Shown here: positions 17,819 through 28,016 of the stretch, piece after piece
How the letters are laid out: each line of letters begins with the position of its first letter
How positions within the stretch are numbered: the first letter of the stretch is position 1
Notes under the pieces: generated by a model
Database searches by the model: none
What the model saw: only the letters and a program-made list of their open reading frames with translations
Told to the model about the DNA's origin: nothing
DNA from: Planococcus sp. APC 4015
Lineage (GTDB): Bacteria > Actinomycetota > Actinomycetes > Actinomycetales > Microbacteriaceae
Direction: 5' to 3'
NCBI GenBank assembly: GCA_030407505.1
Contig: JASDDH010000023.1
Coordinates: 1-57,053 of the forward strand
Length of the DNA stretch: 57,053 nt
Translations under genes and position numbers: made by a program

Positions 17819-17861
17819 ACGACGAACGCCCCCACCGGATCCGGTTGGGGGCGTTCGTCGT
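17819..17861. terminator. Bidirectional terminator between the small membrane gene and ctaB
   Basis: The arms ACGACGAACGCCCCCACCGG (17819-17838) and its near-complement (17841-17861) form a long hairpin with one bulged base. It separates the convergent 17423-17812 gene and ctaB; it sits 8 nt past the ctaB stop at 17869. Confidence 0.88.
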
Positions 17862-17868
17862 TCCCGCG

Positions 17869-18807
17869 TCAGAACGGGAGCAGCGGGTCGATCGCGATCG
17901 CGACGAACAGCAGCGTGAGGTACGTGATCGATGCGTGGAAGACGCGCATCGGACGCGGCTCGGTGCCGCGTATCGCGCGGTTGTACAGACGATGCGATTC
18001 GTAGATGAACCACCCGCCGAAGACCAGGGCCGACACCGTGTAGACCACGCCCATGCCGGCGACCGGGATGAGCAGCAGCGAGCAGGCGATCGTCGCCCAC
18101 GCGTACAGGATGACCTGCAGGCCGACCTGCGAGCCGTTGCGCGTCGCGCCGAGCATCGGCACGTGCACTTCTTCGTACTGCGCCTTGTACTTCATCGAGA
18201 GCGGCCAGTAGTGCGGCGGAGTCCACAGGAAGACCAGCGCGAAGAGGATGAGCGCGGGCCATGCCAGCGAGCCCGTGACCGCGGACCATCCGATGACCAC
18301 CGGGAAGCACCCGGCGATGCCGCCCCAGACGATGTTCTGCTCGGTGCGGCGCTTGAGGATCATCGTGTAGATCACGACGTAGAAGAAGATGGCCGCCGCC
18401 GACAGCGCCGCGGCGAGCCAGTTGGTGGTCACGTAGAGCCAGACCGTCGACGCCACCGCGAGCGACCAGGCGAAGACCAGTGCGCCGCGGGGGGTGACCT
18501 CTCCGGTGACGAGCGGTCGGTTGACCGTGCGCTGCATGTGCGCGTCGATGTCGCGGTCGAGGTACATGTTGAACGCCGCAGCCGAGCCGGCGCTCATCGA
18601 GCCGCCGACGACCGTGGCCAGCACGAGCCACAGATTCGGCAGACCGCCCTGAGCCAGGATCATCACCGGAACGGTGGTGACGAGGAGGAGTTCGAGCACC
18701 CGGGGCTTCGTCAGCTGGATGTAGGCGCGGATCGTGCGCCCGAAGGGCTGCGAGGCCCGGGGTCCGCCGACGGATGCCGTGTTCGCGGCCGTCGTCGTGA
18801 TGTCCAT
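17869..18807 (-). CDS. ctaB: CtaB/CyoE protoheme IX farnesyltransferase
   Basis: A 312-residue UbiA-superfamily membrane prenyltransferase. Motifs: [25 protein letters not shown], containing the first Asp-rich motif NxxxDxxxD (N of NMYLD, D of DRDID), and [17 protein letters not shown] after PPHYW, the CyoE second signature. It converts heme B to heme O in the membrane. The start ATG 18807 is preceded by GGGGGCG. Divergent from the pentose-phosphate operon. Confidence 0.93.
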   Translation of the reverse strand: MDITTTAANTASVGGPRASQPFGRTIRAYIQLTKPRVLELLLVTTVPVMILAQGGLPNLWLVLATVVGGSMSAGSAAAFNMYLDRDIDAHMQRTVNRPLVTGEVTPRGALVFAWSLAVASTVWLYVTTNWLAAALSAAAIFFYVVIYTMILKRRTEQNIVWGGIAGCFPVVIGWSAVTGSLAWPALILFALVFLWTPPHYWPLSMKYKAQYEEVHVPMLGATRNGSQVGLQVILYAWATIACSLLLIPVAGMGVVYTVSALVFGGWFIYESHRLYNRAIRGTEPRPMRVFHASITYLTLLFVAIAIDPLLPF

Positions 18808-19127
18808 CGCCCCCGCTATCGCCGTCTTCCGAATCGCCCTCAGTCTATGGCATCGACAGACGCCGGACCCGCTCGCGCCGACCCCGCCGAGACCGACCCC
18901 GCCGTGGACGCCCGCCGTGACGACGACGACACGATCTCGGTGCGCCCGACGCGATCCGAGCCGACGGAGTGCGTCACACAGGGTCTCAGCATCCCCGCCC
19001 GCGCATGCGCCTTCGCTATGCTGGGACGACACGTGCGCCCCGCGCGCCGGCTGCTTCTCCCGTGGTGACGCGGTCCGCCGACCGGCCTCGACGGGCGCAC
19101 ACTCCCTCTCTCTTGGAAGGCGGCCCG
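18808..19127. other. Divergent control region between ctaB and tkt
   Basis: A 320-nt region. On the minus strand a TAGACT (18847-18842) could be the ctaB -10, giving a leader of about 28 nt. On the plus strand TATGCT (19017-19022) could be the tkt -10, giving a leader of roughly 100 nt. The -35 regions are unclear. The 73-codon plus-strand reading frame at 18847-19068 has no recognisable similarity to anything, so I do not call it a gene. Confidence 0.35.
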
Positions 19128-21212
19128 GTGTCGGATCTGCGTTGGGATGAAATCGACAGGCGCGCGGTGGATACCGCCCGGATTCTCGCGGCGGACGCCG
19201 TGGAGAAGGTCGGCAACGGCCACCCCGGGACGGCGATGAGCCTCGCCCCGGCGGCGTACCTGCTGTATCAGCGGGTTCTGCGCCACGATCCGACCGACGT
19301 CGACTGGCTGGGCCGCGACCGATTCATCCTCTCGGTGGGTCACTCGTCGCTCACCCAGTACGTCCAGCTCTACCTGGGCGGTTTCGGTCTCGAACTCGAT
19401 GACCTCAAGGCGCTGCGGACGTGGGGCTCGCTCACACCCGGACACCCCGAGTTCGGGCACACGAAGGGCGTCGAGATCACGACCGGGCCCCTCGGTCAGG
19501 GTCTCGCCTCGGCGGTCGGCTTCGCCTACGCGGCGCGGTACGAGCGTGGTCTGTTCGATCCGGATGCCGCACCCGGCGCGTCGCCCTTCGATCACTTCGT
19601 GTACGTCATCGCCGGCGACGGCGACCTGCAGGAGGGCGTCACCTCGGAGGCATCGTCGCTTGCGGGTCATCAGGAGCTGGGCAACCTGATCGCTATCTAC
19701 GACTCCAACCAGATCTCGATCGAAGACGACACCAACGTCGCGTTCACCGAAGACGTCGCCAAGCGCTACGAGGCCTACGGCTGGCAGGTGCAGGTCGTGG
19801 ACTGGAAGAAGTCCGGCGAGTACGTCGAGGACGTCGCCGAGCTCAACGCCGCGATCGTGGCGGCGCAGGGCGAGACCTCCAAGCCGTCGCTGATCATCCT
19901 GCGCACGATCATCGGATGGCCGTCGCCCGGTAAGCAGAACACCGGCAAGATCCACGGATCCGCTCTCGGCGGCGACGAGCTCGCCGCCACGAAGAAGGTG
20001 CTCGGCTTCGATCCGGAGCAGTCGTTCATCGTCGCCGACGACGTGATCGAGCACACCCGTGCGCTCGCGGCCCGTGCGGCTGACGTGCGCGCAGAATGGC
20101 AGACCTCGTTCGACGAGTGGGCCGCGGCCAACCCCGAGCGCAAGGCGCTTCTGGATCGCCTCGAAGCCCAAGCGCTGCCCGAGGGCATCGATGACGCGCT
20201 TCCGAGCTTCGAGGCCGGAAAAGACGTGTCGACGCGCGCCGCGTCGGGCACGGTCATCAACGCCCTCGCCGAAGAGCTCCCCGAGCTGTGGGGCGGGTCG
20301 GCCGACCTGGCCGAGTCCAACCTGACGACGATCAAGAACGCGAAGTCGTTCATCCCCACCGAGTGGTCCACCCACGAGTGGTCGGGCGACCCGTACGGCC
20401 GGGTGCTGCACTTCGGCATCCGCGAGCACGCGATGGGCGCGATCGTCAACGGCATCGTGCTCCACGGGCCGACGCGCGCCTTCGGCGGGACATTCCTGAT
20501 CTTCAGCGACTACATGCGTCCCCCGGTGCGTCTCGCAGCCCTCATGAACGTGCCCTCGATCTTCGTCTGGACCCACGACTCGGTCGCCCTCGGCGAGGAC
20601 GGACCCACGCACCAGCCGATCGAGCAGCTCGCCACGCTCCGTGCGATCCCGAACTTCGCCGTCGTCCGACCCGCCGATGCGAACGAGACCGCGGCCGCCT
20701 GGCTCGAGATCCTCCGTCGCCACGACGGCCCCGCGGGCATCGCCCTCACGCGTCAGAACATCCCGGTGTTCCCGCGCGGCGAAGACGGCTTCGCGACGAC
20801 CGACGGCGTCGCCAAGGGCGCGTACACGCTCATCGACGCTCCGAACGGCGCGCCCGACGTCATCATCGTCGCCACCGGCTCCGAGGTGCAGCTCGCCGTC
20901 GCCGCCCGCGCCACCCTCGCCGAGGAGGGCATCGGCGTCCGCGTCGTGTCGGCGCCGTCGCTCGAGTGGTTCGCCGAGCAGGACGCCGAGTACCGCGAAT
21001 CCGTGCTGCCCGCGTCGGTGAAGGCCCGCGTGTCGGTCGAGGCCGGCATCGCGCTCTCTTGGCGCGACATCGTCGGCGACTCCGGCCGCTCGGTCTCGAT
21101 CGAGCATTTCGGGGCTTCAGCCGACTACAAGACCCTGTTCGAGAAGTTCGGCATCACCGCCGATGCGGTCGTCGAAGCGGCCCGCTCCACCCTCAAGGAG
21201 AACAACGCATGA
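19128..21212 (+). CDS. tkt: Transketolase
   Basis: A 694-residue thiamine-diphosphate enzyme. The N-terminal domain has [19 protein letters not shown] and [42 protein letters not shown], with the ThDP/Mg motif GDG...N. The pyrimidine domain is in the second half ([20 protein letters not shown]), and a C-terminal ACP-like domain follows. It transfers two-carbon ketol units in the pentose-phosphate pathway. GTG 19128 has GGAAGG (19115-19120) upstream; longer starts would add unlikely residues. It opens the tkt-tal-pgi-zwf-opcA-pgl operon. Confidence 0.95.
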   Translation: MSDLRWDEIDRRAVDTARILAADAVEKVGNGHPGTAMSLAPAAYLLYQRVLRHDPTDVDWLGRDRFILSVGHSSLTQYVQLYLGGFGLELDDLKALRTWGSLTPGHPEFGHTKGVEITTGPLGQGLASAVGFAYAARYERGLFDPDAAPGASPFDHFVYVIAGDGDLQEGVTSEASSLAGHQELGNLIAIYDSNQISIEDDTNVAFTEDVAKRYEAYGWQVQVVDWKKSGEYVEDVAELNAAIVAAQGETSKPSLIILRTIIGWPSPGKQNTGKIHGSALGGDELAATKKVLGFDPEQSFIVADDVIEHTRALAARAADVRAEWQTSFDEWAAANPERKALLDRLEAQALPEGIDDALPSFEAGKDVSTRAASGTVINALAEELPELWGGSADLAESNLTTIKNAKSFIPTEWSTHEWSGDPYGRVLHFGIREHAMGAIVNGIVLHGPTRAFGGTFLIFSDYMRPPVRLAALMNVPSIFVWTHDSVALGEDGPTHQPIEQLATLRAIPNFAVVRPADANETAAAWLEILRRHDGPAGIALTRQNIPVFPRGEDGFATTDGVAKGAYTLIDAPNGAPDVIIVATGSEVQLAVAARATLAEEGIGVRVVSAPSLEWFAEQDAEYRESVLPASVKARVSVEAGIALSWRDIVGDSGRSVSIEHFGASADYKTLFEKFGITADAVVEAARSTLKENNA

Positions 21213-22324
21213 GCACTCCCACCCAGCAGCTCTCCGACGCCGGAGTCAGCATCTGGCTCGATGACCTCTCACGGTCGCGGATCACCTCGGGCAACCTCGC
21301 CGAACTCATCGAGACGCGCAACGTCGTCGGCGTGACCACCAACCCGTCGATCTTCCAGGCCGCGATCGGCGGCGGGGCAGAAGCCTACGACGCCCAGATC
21401 GCCGAGCTCGCGAAGGCCGGCGCCGACGTCGACGAGGCGATCTTCTCCGCCACGACCGACGACGTGCGCGACGCCTCCGACATCTTCCTCCCGCTCTACC
21501 AGTCCACGAAGGGCGTCGACGGACGCGTGTCGATCGAGGTCTCCCCCGACCTCGCGCACGACACCGACGCCACCATCGCCCAGGCCAAGGAACTGCACGC
21601 AGCGGTCGGACGCGAGAACGTCCTGATCAAGATCCCCGCCACCAAGGCCGGTCTGCCGGCGATCACCGCGGTCATCGGCGCGGGCATCAGCGTGAACGTG
21701 ACGCTGATCTTCAGCCTCGAGCGCTACAGCGCGGTGATCGACGCCTACCTCCACGGCCTCGAGCAGGCGCAGGCCGCCGGACACGACCTCGCCGGCATCC
21801 ATTCGGTCGCCTCGTTCTTCGTGTCCCGCGTCGACACCGAGGTCAACAACCGCCTCGACAAGGTCGGCACCGACGAGGCCGAGGGCCTGAAGTCGCTCGC
21901 GGGCGTGGCCAACGCGCGCCTCGCGTACGAGCTCTTCGAGAAGCGCTTCGCCGAGCCGCGCGCGGATAAGCTGATCCAGGCGGGTGCGAACGTGCAGCGT
22001 CCGCTCTGGGCGTCCACGGGCGTCAAGGACCCTGCGCTTCCCGACACGCTGTATGTGACCGAGCTCGTCGCGCCCGGCACCGTCAACACGATGCCCGAGA
22101 AGACGCTCGAGGCCACGTACGACCACGGCGAGATCGCCGGCGACACGATCACCGGCACCTATGAGGCGGCCCACAAGGTCTTCGCCGACCTCGCGGCGGT
22201 CGGCATCGACCTCGACGACGTCACCCAGGTGCTCGAGGACGAAGGCGTCGACAAGTTCATCGCCTCGTGGCACGACCTCCAGGCCACGGTGTCCGAAGCC
22301 CTGAAGGCGGCCGCAACGCGATGA
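21209..22324 (+). CDS. tal: Transaldolase
   Basis: A 371-residue transaldolase of the long actinobacterial type, with [13 protein letters not shown] at about residue 41, [14 protein letters not shown] containing the Schiff-base Lys141, and [11 protein letters not shown]. It transfers a dihydroxyacetone unit between sugar phosphates. ATG 21209 overlaps the tkt stop (ATGA), with AAGGAG upstream. Confidence 0.95.
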   Translation: MSTPTQQLSDAGVSIWLDDLSRSRITSGNLAELIETRNVVGVTTNPSIFQAAIGGGAEAYDAQIAELAKAGADVDEAIFSATTDDVRDASDIFLPLYQSTKGVDGRVSIEVSPDLAHDTDATIAQAKELHAAVGRENVLIKIPATKAGLPAITAVIGAGISVNVTLIFSLERYSAVIDAYLHGLEQAQAAGHDLAGIHSVASFFVSRVDTEVNNRLDKVGTDEAEGLKSLAGVANARLAYELFEKRFAEPRADKLIQAGANVQRPLWASTGVKDPALPDTLYVTELVAPGTVNTMPEKTLEATYDHGEIAGDTITGTYEAAHKVFADLAAVGIDLDDVTQVLEDEGVDKFIASWHDLQATVSEALKAAATR

Positions 22325-23943
22325 GCTTCGACATCCACCTGACCGGTCACGTCAAGGCCGTCGTCGACCAGACACTCCCCGGCCTGGTCGCGAGCCTCGT
22401 CGCCTCGGGAATCACCGCCGGCGATCCGAGCCTGTGGGGCCCGGCCGCCGAGCAGGAGGCGTCGCAGCGGCTCGGGTGGGTGCAGGCCGTCAGCGTCTCC
22501 CGTCCGCTCGTCCCCGAGATCGAGGCTCTGCGCGCCGATCTCGTGCGCGCGGGCCTCACTCGTATCGTGCTCGCCGGCATGGGCGGATCCTCGCTCGCCC
22601 CCGAGGTCATCGCCCAGACAGCCGGGGTGCCGCTGGTGATCCTGGATTCCACGTCACCCGGTCAGGTGCTCGCCGCCCTCGACGGAGACCCCGAGTCCGG
22701 TGGGCTCGCCCAGACGGTCCTCGTCGTGTCGTCCAAGTCGGGATCCACCGTCGAGACGGACTCGGCGAAGAGGGCTTTCGAGACGGCGTTCGATGATGTG
22801 GGCATCGACCCGCTCGAGCGCATCGTCATCGTCACCGATCCGGGATCCCCCCTCGACCAGGCTGCGCGCGCGGAGGGATACCGCGTCTTCAACGCCGACC
22901 CGACGGTGGGCGGACGCTACTCCGCGCTCACGGCCTTCGGGCTCGTCCCGACCGGACTCGCCGGCGTCGACATCGCGGAGATCCTGGACGAAGCCGAGGC
23001 GACGCTTCTCGAAGTCGCGATCGACGGTCCCGAGAACCCCGCCCTCGTGCTCGCGGCGGCCATCGCCGGCGGCGAGCCCCGGCGCGACAAGCTCGGCCTC
23101 GTCACCGACGGCACGCACATCGTGGGGCTTCCGGACTGGATCGAGCAGCTCGTGGCCGAATCCACCGGCAAGGGGGGCACGGGCATCCTGCCCGTCGTCC
23201 TTCTGCCGGTGTCGCCCGAGCTCGAGAACACGCCCGCCGACCTGCAGATCGTGCGCCTGGTCGACGAGGCCAAGCAGTTCCACCTCTTCGAGCACCACTC
23301 GGGTGAGGTCCTCGTCAGCGGATCGCTCGGCGCGCAGCTGATCGTGTGGGAGTACGCCACCGCCATCGCGGGTCGCATGCTGGGCATCAACCCCTTCGAC
23401 CAGCCCGACGTAGAGTCGGCGAAGATCGCGACGCGCGGTCTGCTGGACGCGCGGCCCGCAGCATCCGCCCCCGCATTCGTCGTCGACGGCGTGGAGGTGC
23501 GCGTCTCCGACCCGGCCCTCGCCGCCTCGGGCACGGTCGCCGGTGTGCTCGACGCCCTGTGGGCGTCGGTCCCCGTCGACGGCTACGTGTCGATCCAGGC
23601 GTACGTCGACCGCCTCCGCCTCGCCCAGCTGCAGGGTCTGCGCGAGATGGTCGCCGCCGATTCCGGTCGCCCGGCGACATTCGGGTGGGGCCCGCGCTTC
23701 CTGCACTCCACGGGGCAGTTCCACAAGGGCGGGCCGGCGAACGGCGTGTTCCTGCAGATCCTCGAACAGACCGACGTCGACCTCGAGATCCCCGGGCGCC
23801 CGTTCACCTTCGGTCAGCTGATCCAGGCCCAGGCAGCCGGAGACGCCGAGGTGCTCGCGGGGGGCCACGGCCGGCCGGTCGTCACCCTGACGCTGACGGA
23901 CCCGCAGGCGGACGTCCTGACCCTCTTCGAAGCCGCGCAGTAG
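22321..23943 (+). CDS. pgi: Glucose-6-phosphate isomerase
   Basis: A 540-residue SIS-domain isomerase of the actinobacterial tal-linked type. [16 protein letters not shown] and [15 protein letters not shown] are the sugar-phosphate loops, and [26 protein letters not shown] is the second conserved block with the catalytic HKGG-type segment. It interconverts glucose 6-phosphate and fructose 6-phosphate. ATG 22321 overlaps the tal stop. Tal-Pgi fusions occur in other bacteria, so the 4-nt coupling fits a known pairing. Confidence 0.92.
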   Translation: MSFDIHLTGHVKAVVDQTLPGLVASLVASGITAGDPSLWGPAAEQEASQRLGWVQAVSVSRPLVPEIEALRADLVRAGLTRIVLAGMGGSSLAPEVIAQTAGVPLVILDSTSPGQVLAALDGDPESGGLAQTVLVVSSKSGSTVETDSAKRAFETAFDDVGIDPLERIVIVTDPGSPLDQAARAEGYRVFNADPTVGGRYSALTAFGLVPTGLAGVDIAEILDEAEATLLEVAIDGPENPALVLAAAIAGGEPRRDKLGLVTDGTHIVGLPDWIEQLVAESTGKGGTGILPVVLLPVSPELENTPADLQIVRLVDEAKQFHLFEHHSGEVLVSGSLGAQLIVWEYATAIAGRMLGINPFDQPDVESAKIATRGLLDARPAASAPAFVVDGVEVRVSDPALAASGTVAGVLDALWASVPVDGYVSIQAYVDRLRLAQLQGLREMVAADSGRPATFGWGPRFLHSTGQFHKGGPANGVFLQILEQTDVDLEIPGRPFTFGQLIQAQAAGDAEVLAGGHGRPVVTLTLTDPQADVLTLFEAAQ

Positions 23944-23956
23944 GAGACCTCACGCA

Positions 23957-25507
23957 ATGACCGTCGCGATCTCACACGGGCAGAACCCTCTGCGCGACCC
24001 GGACGACCACCGCCTGAACCGCATCGCGGGTCCGAGCGCGCTGGTCATCTTCGGGGTCACGGGAGACCTGTCACGCAAGAAGCTCATGCCCGCCGTCTAC
24101 GACCTCGCCAACCGCGGTCTGCTCCCGCCCGGGTTCGCCCTCGTCGGGTTCGCCCGCCGGGACTGGGAGGACCAGGACTTCGCGAAGGTCGTCTACGACG
24201 CCGTGCGGCAGAACGCCCGCACGGAGTTCCGCGACGAGACGTGGCAGCAGCTCCTGCAGGGCATCCGCTTCGTCTCGGGGCAGTTCGACGACCCGGACGC
24301 CTTCCGCCGCCTGAAGGAGACCGTCGACAAGCTCGACGTGGAGCGCGGCACGATGGGCAACCACGCGTTCTACCTCTCGATCCCGCCGAAGGACTTCCCG
24401 GTCGTGGCCGAGCAGCTGAAGACGTCAGGGCTCGTGGACGACACCGCCGACCAGCCCGAGCGCTGGCGGCGCGTGGTCATCGAGAAGCCGTTCGGGCACG
24501 ACCTCGCTTCTGCGCGATCGCTGAACGACGCCCTCCGCTCGGCGTTCCCGACCGACTCGATCTTCCGCATCGACCACTACCTCGGCAAGGAGACGGTCCA
24601 GAACATCCTGGCGCTGCGCTTCGCCAACGAGCTGTACGAGCCGATCTGGAACAGCAACTACGTCGACCACGTGCAGATCACCATGGCCGAAGACATCGGC
24701 GTGGGCGGTCGCGCGGGGTACTACGACGGCATCGGCGCGGCGCGCGACGTCATCCAGAACCATCTCCTGCAGCTCCTCGCGCTCACGGCGATGGAGGAGC
24801 CCATCTCGTTCGACGCGAAGAATCTGCGCGCCGAGAAGGAGAAGGTGCTCGCCGCCGTCACGCTGCCCGACGACCTCGCCCGCTCGACCGCGCGCGGGCA
24901 GTACGCCGGCGGCTGGCAGGGCGGCGAGAAGGTGCTCGGCTTCCTCGAGGAAGACGGCATGAACCCGGAGTCCACCACCGAGACCTACGCCGCGATCACG
25001 CTCGAGATCAACACGCGGCGTTGGGCGGGCGTTCCGTTCTACCTGCGCACCGGCAAGCGGCTCGGACGCCGCGTGACCGAGATCGCCGTCGTGTTCAAGC
25101 GCGCCCCCGAGCAGCTCTTCTCCCGAAGCCAGACGCAGGGCCAGGGCCAGAACGCCCTCGTCATCCGGGTGCAGCCCGACGAAGGCGTGACGATCCGCTT
25201 CGGCTCGAAGGTGCCGGGCGCCGGAGCTCAGGTGCGCGACGTGACGATGGACTTCGGCTACGGTCACGCGTTCACCGAGGCGAGCCCCGAGGCCTACGAG
25301 CGACTCATCCTCGACGTGCTCCTCGGCGATCCGCCCCTGTTCCCGCGCCACGAAGAGGTCGAGCTCTCCTGGAAGATCCTCGATCCGATCGAGGAGTTCT
25401 GGGAGTCCCAGGGCGGACCGCTCGAACAGTATTCACCCGGGTCCTGGGGCCCGGAGTCCGCGGACGAGATGCTCGCCCGCGCCGGCCGCACCTGGAGGCG
25501 CCCGTGA
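23957..25507 (+). CDS. zwf: Glucose-6-phosphate 1-dehydrogenase
   Basis: A 516-residue dehydrogenase: LVIFGVTGDLSRKKLMPAVYDL (NADP-binding), RRVVIEKPFGHD, RIDHYLGKETVQNILALRFAN (substrate site) and PFYLRTGKRLGRRVTEIAVVFK. It commits glucose 6-phosphate to the oxidative pentose-phosphate pathway and makes NADPH. It needs OpcA for activity in actinobacteria; that gene follows and overlaps by 4 nt. 13 nt separate it from pgi. Confidence 0.96.
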   Translation: MTVAISHGQNPLRDPDDHRLNRIAGPSALVIFGVTGDLSRKKLMPAVYDLANRGLLPPGFALVGFARRDWEDQDFAKVVYDAVRQNARTEFRDETWQQLLQGIRFVSGQFDDPDAFRRLKETVDKLDVERGTMGNHAFYLSIPPKDFPVVAEQLKTSGLVDDTADQPERWRRVVIEKPFGHDLASARSLNDALRSAFPTDSIFRIDHYLGKETVQNILALRFANELYEPIWNSNYVDHVQITMAEDIGVGGRAGYYDGIGAARDVIQNHLLQLLALTAMEEPISFDAKNLRAEKEKVLAAVTLPDDLARSTARGQYAGGWQGGEKVLGFLEEDGMNPESTTETYAAITLEINTRRWAGVPFYLRTGKRLGRRVTEIAVVFKRAPEQLFSRSQTQGQGQNALVIRVQPDEGVTIRFGSKVPGAGAQVRDVTMDFGYGHAFTEASPEAYERLILDVLLGDPPLFPRHEEVELSWKILDPIEEFWESQGGPLEQYSPGSWGPESADEMLARAGRTWRRP

Positions 25508-26457
25508 TCGTCGATCTGCCCGACACCACCGTCAGCAAGATCTCGCGCGCCCTCGTGAGCGTACGCGAAGAGGGCGGTGCCGTCGCCCTCGGGCGCGTGC
25601 TGACCCTCGTCATCATGACCCGCGAGGGCGCGATGGAAGAGGTCATCGAGGCCGCCAACGACGCCTCTCGTGAGCATCCCATGCGCGTGATCGTGCTCAT
25701 GATCAACGGCGCCGACGACGACCCCCGGCTCGACGCGCAGATCCGCGTCGGCGGCGACGCCGGGGCGAGCGAGGTCGTGACGCTCCGCGCGTTCGGCGAG
25801 GCCGGCAGCTCGAACCTCGAGAGCCTCGTCACCGGCCTGCTGCTGCCCGACGCACCGGTCGTCGTCTGGTGGCCGAACAAGACGCCCGAGTCGCCCTCGA
25901 CCACATCGATCGGGCGCATCGCGCAGCGGCGCATCACCGACGCCGCCACGAAGTCCGACCCGTCGGCGTGGGTGGCGGCCCTCGGCGACAACCACGCCCC
26001 GGGTGACACCGATCTCGCCTGGACGCGGCTGACGCACTGGCGCGAGCAGCTCGCTGCGGTGCTCGACCAGCCGCCATACGAGGAGGTGACGCGCGTCGAG
26101 GTGCAGGGAGCCGCCACGTCGCCGTCGACCGCGCTCCTGGCCGCCTGGCTGCGACTCAAGCTCGATGTTCCCGTGGACTGGCGCTATCTGCCCGAGAGCG
26201 AGTGGGCGGACGGCATCAAATCGGTGCGCCTGACGCGCGCGGGCGGCGACGTGCTGCTGGAGCGCTCGAACCCGACGGTGGCGTGCCTCACGCAGCCGGG
26301 TCAGCCCCAGCACGACCTCGTCCTCCCCCGGCGGACGCTGCGGGAATGCCTCGCCGAGGAGCTCCGTCGCCTCGACCCGGACGTCCTGTATGGTCGAGTG
26401 ATCACCGAGGGCTGGGAGCTCTTGGACCCACCGGCGACGCAGGAGACGCATGGCTGA
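25504..26457 (+). CDS. opcA: OpcA, glucose-6-phosphate dehydrogenase assembly protein
   Basis: A 317-residue OpcA: VRVEEGGAVALGRVLTL-like start (SVREEGGAVALGRVLTLVIMT), LLLPDAPVVVWWPNKTPESPSTTSIGRIAQRRITDAA, and a C-terminal DPDVLYGRVITEGWELL. OpcA stabilises and activates glucose-6-phosphate dehydrogenase. The start is GTG 25504 inside the zwf stop. It overlaps pgl by 8 nt. Confidence 0.93.
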   Translation: MIVDLPDTTVSKISRALVSVREEGGAVALGRVLTLVIMTREGAMEEVIEAANDASREHPMRVIVLMINGADDDPRLDAQIRVGGDAGASEVVTLRAFGEAGSSNLESLVTGLLLPDAPVVVWWPNKTPESPSTTSIGRIAQRRITDAATKSDPSAWVAALGDNHAPGDTDLAWTRLTHWREQLAAVLDQPPYEEVTRVEVQGAATSPSTALLAAWLRLKLDVPVDWRYLPESEWADGIKSVRLTRAGGDVLLERSNPTVACLTQPGQPQHDLVLPRRTLRECLAEELRRLDPDVLYGRVITEGWELLDPPATQETHG

Positions 26458-27229
26458 ATACTGGGCCGACAAGAGGGTCGTCATCTCTCCCGATGCGAAG
26501 ACTCTGGCCCGGTCCGTCGCGAAGCGGTTCGTCCACAGGGTCGCGAAGCGCACCTCGCGCGGCAAGACCGTCCACGTCTCGCTCAGCGGCAGCGCGATCG
26601 GGATGACGGTTCTGGCCGAGGCAGCGTCAGACCCGCGCGTCTCCAAGATCGACTGGTCGCTGGTGCATTTCTGGTGGTCGGACGAGCGCTTCGTGCCCCG
26701 CGCCGATCCGGAACGCAACGAGACGCAGTCGCGTGCGGTGTTGCTCGACAGCCTCGACATCCCGCCCGGCAACATCCACTCCGTTCCCGCGAGTGATGAC
26801 GGAATCGATCTGGATGCCGCGGCTGAGCGCTACGCCGACGAGCTGGACCGCAACTCGTGCGAGGAGTTCGCGTGGCCCTCGTTCGACGTGTGCTTCCTCG
26901 GCGTCGGCGCCGACGCGCACATCGCCGCGCTGTTCCCCGACCGTCCCGAGATCCAGGTCACGGATCGCGCCGTCGTCGCCGTCCGCGACTCACCGGCACC
27001 GCCGTCCGAGCGCATCACCATGACGCGCCCCGTCATCAACTCGTCGGAACGGGTGTGGATGGTGCTGTCAGGCGTCGACAAAGCCGCCGCGCTGGGCCTC
27101 GCCCTCGCGGGTGCGAGCTACGAGAGCGTCCCCGCCGGCGGCGCCAAGGGCCGCCGGCGCACAATCTTCTTCGTCGACGAGGCCGCGGCTTCGCAGGTTC
27201 CTCCCGAACTCATCGACGGCGAGTACTGA
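26450..27229 (+). CDS. pgl: 6-Phosphogluconolactonase
   Basis: A 259-residue DevB/Pgl protein with VHVSLSGSAIGMTVL, VHFWWSDERFVPRADPERNE (the conserved DERFVP block), CFLGVGADAHIAALFPDRP and RITMTRPVINSSERVWMVLSG. It hydrolyses 6-phosphogluconolactone. ATG 26450 has AGGAG nearby within opcA. Last gene of the operon; its terminator starts 7 nt after the stop. Confidence 0.94.
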   Translation: MAEYWADKRVVISPDAKTLARSVAKRFVHRVAKRTSRGKTVHVSLSGSAIGMTVLAEAASDPRVSKIDWSLVHFWWSDERFVPRADPERNETQSRAVLLDSLDIPPGNIHSVPASDDGIDLDAAAERYADELDRNSCEEFAWPSFDVCFLGVGADAHIAALFPDRPEIQVTDRAVVAVRDSPAPPSERITMTRPVINSSERVWMVLSGVDKAAALGLALAGASYESVPAGGAKGRRRTIFFVDEAAASQVPPELIDGEY

Positions 27230-27235
27230 GATGAG

Positions 27236-27265
27236 AAGAGCGGATGCCGTCGGGCATCCGCTCTT
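27236..27265. terminator. Bidirectional terminator, pgl/rbpA
   Basis: A perfect 13-bp stem (27236-27248 with 27253-27265) and a GTCG loop, between the convergent pgl and rbpA. The stem core is CGGATGCC...GGCATCCG, the same word found in two other terminators here. Confidence 0.9.
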
Positions 27266-27279
27266 GTCATGAATCGGTC

Positions 27280-27639
27280 TCAGGAAACCTGGCCGCGGCG
27301 CTCCTTGAGCTGCTGCAGCGCGTCGCCGAGAAGGGTCTCGGCCTCTTCTTCGGTGCGGCGCTCCTTCACATAGGCGAGGTGCGTCTTGTACGGCTCGGCC
27401 TTCGCGAGGGCGGGAGGGTTCTCTTTGTCGCGACCTGCCGGCAGCCCGGAGTGCGGGGAGTCGATCGTGTCGGGGATCTCGTCTTCGGGGATCCCTGCGG
27501 CGAAGTAGCGGACGGTCTCGTTGCCGAGGGCGTCCCAGTACGGGACGGCGACCCGGTCGGCGTGGAAGCCGTGGTCCTGCTCGCCCATGGGGCCCGCGCC
27601 TACACGCGTGCCGCGAATCGCATTTCCGCCACTGGCCAT
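27280..27639 (-). CDS. rbpA: RbpA, RNA polymerase-binding transcription activator
   Basis: A 119-residue RbpA: IRGTRVGAGPMGEQDHGF, RVAVPYWDALGNETVRYFAAG-P-DEIPD and a C-terminal RRTEEEAETLLGDALQQLKERR sigma-interaction helix. It binds core polymerase and the housekeeping sigma factor. ATG 27639 coincides with the last base of the secG stop (TGATG), giving tight coupling. Confidence 0.94.
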   Translation of the reverse strand: MASGGNAIRGTRVGAGPMGEQDHGFHADRVAVPYWDALGNETVRYFAAGIPEDEIPDTIDSPHSGLPAGRDKENPPALAKAEPYKTHLAYVKERRTEEEAETLLGDALQQLKERRGQVS

Positions 27640-27887
27640 CAGAGTCCCTGGAATTTCGTGATGAGCCCGAGGGCCACGATGGATACGAACCACGCCAGCG
27701 CGAGGATGACGGTGAACCTGTTGAGGTTGCGCTCTGCGAGACCGGACGAGCCGAGCGACGAGCTCATGCCGCCGCCGAACATGTCGGACAGGCCGCCGCC
27801 GCGCCCCTTGTGGAGCAGGATCAGCAGGGTCAGCAGGAGACTCGTGATGCCGAGGATCACCTGCAGGACGAACTCGAGGATCTGCAC
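27639..27887 (-). CDS. secG: SecG, Sec translocase subunit
   Basis: An 82-residue protein with two hydrophobic helices (about residues 3-23 and 57-76) separated by KGRGGGLSDMFGGGMSSSLGSSGLAERNLNRFT, the SecG cytoplasmic loop. GTG 27887 gives the correct family length; an upstream in-frame start at 27935 would be unlikely. Part of SecYEG. Confidence 0.9.
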   Translation of the reverse strand: MQILEFVLQVILGITSLLLTLLILLHKGRGGGLSDMFGGGMSSSLGSSGLAERNLNRFTVILALAWFVSIVALGLITKFQGL

Positions 27888-27934
27888 AGTCGTTGAAGCC
27901 TTTCGCTGCGATCCCGCGGATCGCACAAGGGTCA

Positions 27935-27940
27935 AGTATA
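27935..27940 (-). promoter_or_regulatory. Probable -10 for secG-rbpA
   Basis: On the minus strand TATACT at 27940-27935 is close to the consensus -10. The leader would be about 40 nt before the secG GTG. No convincing -35. Confidence 0.4.
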
Positions 27941-27962
27941 ACGACGTCGGAGCCCGACGCTT

Positions 27963-28007
27963 CGACAGGCTCGGCGGGCGATGCTGATCGCGCCTCCGAG
28001 CCCGTCG
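27963..28007 (-). terminator. Hairpin after tpiA, REP-like sequence
   Basis: The arms CGACAGGCTCGG (27963-27974) and CCGAGCCCGTCG (27996-28007) pair over 12 bp with one mismatch and a 21-nt loop, 9 nt past the tpiA stop. The wording (TTCGACAGGCTC) resembles a repeated intergenic palindrome I associate with Microbacteriaceae genomes; only one copy is visible here. Confidence 0.6.
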
Positions 28008-28016
28008 AGGACCGCG

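Noticed and set aside
18847..19068. A 73-codon plus-strand frame in the ctaB-tkt gap.
   Set aside because: Acidic, low-complexity product with no known family; it overlaps possible promoter elements of both flanking genes. Kept as an open question only.
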